Assembly: GCA_025937895.1 (NCBI GenBank)
Contig: JAICQL010000024.1
Location: forward strand, 1-56,154
Direction: 5' to 3'
From: Polyangiaceae bacterium
GTDB lineage: Bacteria > Myxococcota_A > Polyangia > Polyangiales > Polyangiaceae
Length of the DNA: 56,154 bases
Below, piece after piece: positions 53,465 through 56,154 of this stretch. Numbering within the stretch: position 1 is the stretch's first letter; every line of letters starts with the position of its first letter. A program made the position numbers and the translations under genes. The notes beneath the pieces were generated by a model. The model did not search any database and was not told where the DNA came from. It saw only the letters and a list, made by a program, of their open reading frames with translations.

Positions 53465-55864
53465 TCACGGCAGCTCGGCGGGCAGCGGAAATTGCGGGTC
53501 GGGCGCGACGCTGGCCTGACCGAAGCGCAGCTGCTCGGCCAGGCCCGCCGCCAGCTCCTCGTCGCCGATGCGCTTGATCTTGTGCGCCACGCGCATCAGC
53601 GACTGCAGGTGCTCCGCCCAGCGCTTCTTGAGGGTGCCGTCGGGCTTGAAGTGCTTGGCCTTGGGCGAGGGCAAGATGGAGCCGAAGTACATGGCCTGCC
53701 CCAGCGACAGCTCGCCCGGGTGGGCGTTGAAGTAGTACATGGCCGCGTTGCGGATGCCGTAGACACCGGGGCCAAACTCCACCACGTTCAGGTACAGCTC
53801 CAGGATGTCCTGCTTGCTCAGCCGCTCCTCGAGCAAGAGTGTGAACACCGCCTCCTGCAGCTTGCGCGAGAGCGTCTTCTCGCGGCCCAGATACAGGTTC
53901 TTGGCCAGCTGCATGCTGAGCGTGCTGGCGCCGCGCACGAAGCGCCCGGCGCGCAGGTTATCGCCGATCGAGTCGCGGATGGCTTTGTCATCAAAGCCCT
54001 TGTGGGTGAAGAAGCGCGAGTCCTCGCACACCACCAGCGCCGTCTCGATGTACGGCGAGATCTCGCTGAGCGGCACCCACGCGGGGGTGCCCGGGCCGGT
54101 CATCAGCTCCGCCAGCTCGCCCTTGGCGTCCAGCACCAGCTGCGCAAAGGGCTGCCGGAAGCGCTCCGGATCCACATCCTCCGGAATCTCCAGCACGGTG
54201 CAGCGATTGTGCAGGTTCCACTCCACCTGGGTGTCCTTGGGCGCCGCGGTGTCAAAGTCCACGCGCGCGTCCAGGCCCAGGGTGCCGCCCATGCGCAAGC
54301 CCTGCAGCTGCGGCAGCAGCGCCGGCGGCGCGGCCTCCAGCAGCACCTGACACGGCGTGCTCGGCACGCGCAGCTTGAAGGCCACGTGCAGATCCTGCCC
54401 GTTGGCTTCCAGCGAGCCACCCAGCTCGGCGCGCACACCCTCCACGGATACGCCCGCGTCCCTGACCTCCAGGCGGTGCCGTTCAAAATCCAGGCGCACC
54501 TGGCCGCGCCAGCCGAGATCCATGTCCTGCACCGGGTCGGGCGCGAGCGCGGGATGTTGCAGCGACAGCCGCTCGATGCGGCCCGAGGCCGCCAGATCCA
54601 GCTGCCCCTGCGGCGAGAGCGTCACCCGGGTGGCCATGGTGAGCTCACTCTGTGCCACCCCGAGCAGGCCGAAGTCGCCCTCATGCACGCCCAGCGTGGC
54701 CAGGCTGATCGGGCCACCTTCGAAGCTGAGCTCGATGGGCGCCTCGCTCAAGGGCAGCCGGCCCTGCACGGTCAGCTGATTGCCGTCCTTCTGCGCGGGT
54801 GGCGTGAACGAGGCGCTGATCAGCGCCCCTTGGCGCGCCAGCCGGAACGGCGCGGGGCCGACGTTCAGCACACTCTCGCCCCGCTCCAGCTCCAGCTGTA
54901 CCTGATGAAGGGTGACCGTGGCGTCGTCTGCCAGCGCGCGGCGCACCAGCGCCCGCAGCCGTTCGAGCTGTGCCTTGCGCTGCTCCCACGGCACGCTGGC
55001 GAGCGCGGTGAACCGCCCCGAGCGCCGCGGCTCTGGAGTGACGGGAGCGCGCGCAGCCGCCGCGCGAGGCAACACGACCTCCGCTTCGTCGTCGTCCTCG
55101 AGCGAGCCATCGTCGCCCGGCTGCGCGCCACCCGCGGGCGCCCCGCTACTGAGCGAGATGCGGCCGATGATCTGCGCCACGCTGGCGGAGGAGAGCGCGG
55201 GGCCGTCCGGGGTCTGCGTGAGCTCCGCCTCGGCCTGAACGATGTCCAGCGACCCCGCCTTCAGCTTGAATTTGGCATTGTCGAAGCCGAGGCGCTGCGC
55301 CTCACCCCGCTCGAAGCGGATGCCGGTCACGACCTGTTCGACAGCTCCTTCCTCCGCGCCCGTCCAGCGCAGGTTGAGGCCATCGCCCCGCAAGGCCAGT
55401 CGCGGGCCCCCACCCGCCGCAGGCTCGGCGCCGCGGCGGCGCGCCGCACGCCACTGCCGCGCTTGCTCCACGATCGTCTCGACGGGCCCCGTCAGCGAGA
55501 GCTCACCCCCGTGCAACTCGATCGCCTCCAAGCTCAGTAAGGGCGTGACGCTCACCACCAGCTCCGCGAGCTGCGCCTGGATCGCGGGTGCTCCCGTCAG
55601 TTGCACCGTGGCGTCGTGCAACTGAACCGAAAACCAGCCAGGTCGCACGCTGCCAATCGCCAGCTCCACTCCGCGCGCACGCGCGCGCGAGATCGCCACG
55701 CTCCGCACGACCGGTCCAAACGCGATCGCGGCGATGAGCACACAGGCGATCACGGCGACGACCGCGATTCGCCACGGGTTGTCAAGCATCCAGCTGTGTC
55801 GAAGCTGCGTCCAGGAAGCTCGCAGTTGCTGTCGCCGGTTCACGAACTGAGACTTCCTTTCCAC
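53465..55864 (-). CDS. AsmA-like / GT51 peptidoglycan transglycosylase fusion
   Basis: A 799-residue bitopic protein. A membrane segment is at about 32-52 (IAVVAVIACVLIAAIAFGPVV). Then about 500 residues of AsmA/DUF748-like beta repeats (VELAIGSVRPGWFSVQLHDATVQLTG, LSLEAIELHGGELSLTGP). The C-terminal 200 residues are a GT51 lipid-II glycosyltransferase: ALVVCEDSRFFTHKGFD with catalytic E614, RGASTLSMQLAKNLYLGREKTLSRKLQEAVFTLLLEERLSKQDILELYLN, and FGPGVYGIRNAAMYYF. No transpeptidase domain follows, so it is monofunctional like MtgA. The AsmA-like arm could span the periplasm; that is inference. Confidence 0.82.
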   Translation of the reverse strand: MERKSQFVNRRQQLRASWTQLRHSWMLDNPWRIAVVAVIACVLIAAIAFGPVVRSVAISRARARGVELAIGSVRPGWFSVQLHDATVQLTGAPAIQAQLAELVVSVTPLLSLEAIELHGGELSLTGPVETIVEQARQWRAARRRGAEPAAGGGPRLALRGDGLNLRWTGAEEGAVEQVVTGIRFERGEAQRLGFDNAKFKLKAGSLDIVQAEAELTQTPDGPALSSASVAQIIGRISLSSGAPAGGAQPGDDGSLEDDDEAEVVLPRAAAARAPVTPEPRRSGRFTALASVPWEQRKAQLERLRALVRRALADDATVTLHQVQLELERGESVLNVGPAPFRLARQGALISASFTPPAQKDGNQLTVQGRLPLSEAPIELSFEGGPISLATLGVHEGDFGLLGVAQSELTMATRVTLSPQGQLDLAASGRIERLSLQHPALAPDPVQDMDLGWRGQVRLDFERHRLEVRDAGVSVEGVRAELGGSLEANGQDLHVAFKLRVPSTPCQVLLEAAPPALLPQLQGLRMGGTLGLDARVDFDTAAPKDTQVEWNLHNRCTVLEIPEDVDPERFRQPFAQLVLDAKGELAELMTGPGTPAWVPLSEISPYIETALVVCEDSRFFTHKGFDDKAIRDSIGDNLRAGRFVRGASTLSMQLAKNLYLGREKTLSRKLQEAVFTLLLEERLSKQDILELYLNVVEFGPGVYGIRNAAMYYFNAHPGELSLGQAMYFGSILPSPKAKHFKPDGTLKKRWAEHLQSLMRVAHKIKRIGDEELAAGLAEQLRFGQASVAPDPQFPLPAELP

Positions 55865-55916
55865 AACTCAACAGAAAGACTTTGCACGGAGAGCTGTCCG
55901 TGTATATGACGCCGCT

Positions 55917-56154
55917 ATGGCAGGTATCCGTCTTAATCATAGGGGTTTGTTACTAATCAGCGCGTTGGCCCTCTCCGCCTCGTACGCCTGCGGCGACGAT
56001 AGCGGCGATGACGGCAACACGGCAGGCACCGGCGGCACCGGCGGCACCGCGGGTCAGGGCGGCGGCGCAGGCTCCGGCGGCAGCGCGGGCGCAGGCACCG
56101 GCGGCAGCGCGGGCGCAGGCACCGGCGGCAGCGCGGGCGCAGGCACTGGCGGCA
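55917..56154 (+). CDS. Gly-rich repeat lipoprotein, partial (cut by window end)
   Basis: Only the first 79 residues are in the window. MAGIRLNHRGLLLISALALSASYACGDDSG is a lipoprotein leader, with Cys 25 lipidated. It runs at once into a Thr/Ala/Gly-rich stretch of 8-residue repeats. The first 13 codons are markedly AT-rich compared with the rest of the window, perhaps to ease translation initiation. It is 52 bp from the divergent transglycosylase gene. The functional domain must lie beyond the window. Confidence 0.75.
   Translation, partial: MAGIRLNHRGLLLISALALSASYACGDDSGDDGNTAGTGGTGGTAGQGGGAGSGGSAGAGTGGSAGAGTGGSAGAGTGG
56079..56150. repeat. 24-bp tandem repeat in the last lipoprotein
   Basis: Units of 24 bp made of GGCAGCGCGGGC followed by GCAGGCACCGGC, at 56079-56102, 56103-56126 and 56127-56150 (the third with ACT for ACC), continuing beyond the window. 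Each codes for Gly-Ser-Ala-Gly-Ala-Gly-Thr-Gly. Degenerate copies precede from about 56025. Confidence 0.9.

Overview
The window is high-GC, gene-dense bacterial chromosome. The content points to a myxobacterium-type Gram-negative (phylum Myxococcota, probably the Polyangia side). There are many short lipoproteins with a Cys-Gly-Asp-Asp-type start and Gly-rich tails, an AgmX/PglI-type protein, a zinc-ribbon plus double-FHA protein, a PilT ATPase with an added N-terminal domain, a CotH-type kinase-fold lipoprotein and a bacterial endostatin-like lipoprotein. This is inference from gene content; no rRNA or tRNA gene was seen.

Layout. (1) 1-8.5 kb: an endostatin-like lipoprotein, a broken methionyl-tRNA synthetase remnant, and a minus-strand iron/heme acquisition locus (HmuY-like lipoprotein, TonB, a small ORF, an AhpC-type peroxiredoxin, a TonB-dependent receptor) with two Fur-box-like sites. 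A polytopic His-rich membrane protein diverges from it. (2) 8.5-18.4 kb: aldo/keto reductase, a lipoprotein, sdhA-sdhB without a membrane anchor gene beside them, PilT-like ATPase, outer-membrane protein, HtrA-type protease, Nudix hydrolase. (3) 18.7-26.1 kb: CotH-fold lipoprotein, TlyA rRNA methyltransferase, phosphomannomutase-like HAD protein, HIRAN protein, and an overlapping DUF3500-DUF2079 gene pair. (4) 26.4-36.8 kb: two tandem paralogous lipoproteins with a CxxCH site and a propeller-like C-terminus, gamma-glutamyltransferase, NudC, PQQ-type sugar dehydrogenase-like lipoprotein, GH3 beta-glucosidase. (5) 37-43.6 kb: leuB-ilvB-ilvH, a gene-free stretch, a signal-peptidase-I-like protein lacking the catalytic Lys, the FHA protein, and rplU-rpmA with a clear terminator. 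(6) 43.8-56.15 kb: AgmX/PglI-type cluster, stand-alone receiver, ECF sigma/anti-sigma pair, PhaR-type regulator, SUKH protein, a lipoprotein fusing TIG-like, PDZ and NuoH-like membrane domains, tadA, an AsmA-like/GT51 transglycosylase fusion, and the start of a Gly-rich repeat lipoprotein cut by the window end.

Two things stand out beyond ordinary annotation. One is the TIG-PDZ-NuoH-like fusion at 51048-52931, which keeps the fold pattern of complex I subunit H but not its acidic residues. The other is a recurrent class of short tandem repeats (units of 15, 16, 19 or 24 bp) at gene ends and in linkers. They occur in at least eight places, sometimes running across a stop codon and producing pentapeptide-repeat tails, as in SdhB, TadA and TonB. 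The Fur-controlled HmuY/TonB/peroxiredoxin/receptor locus is the most coherent functional system.
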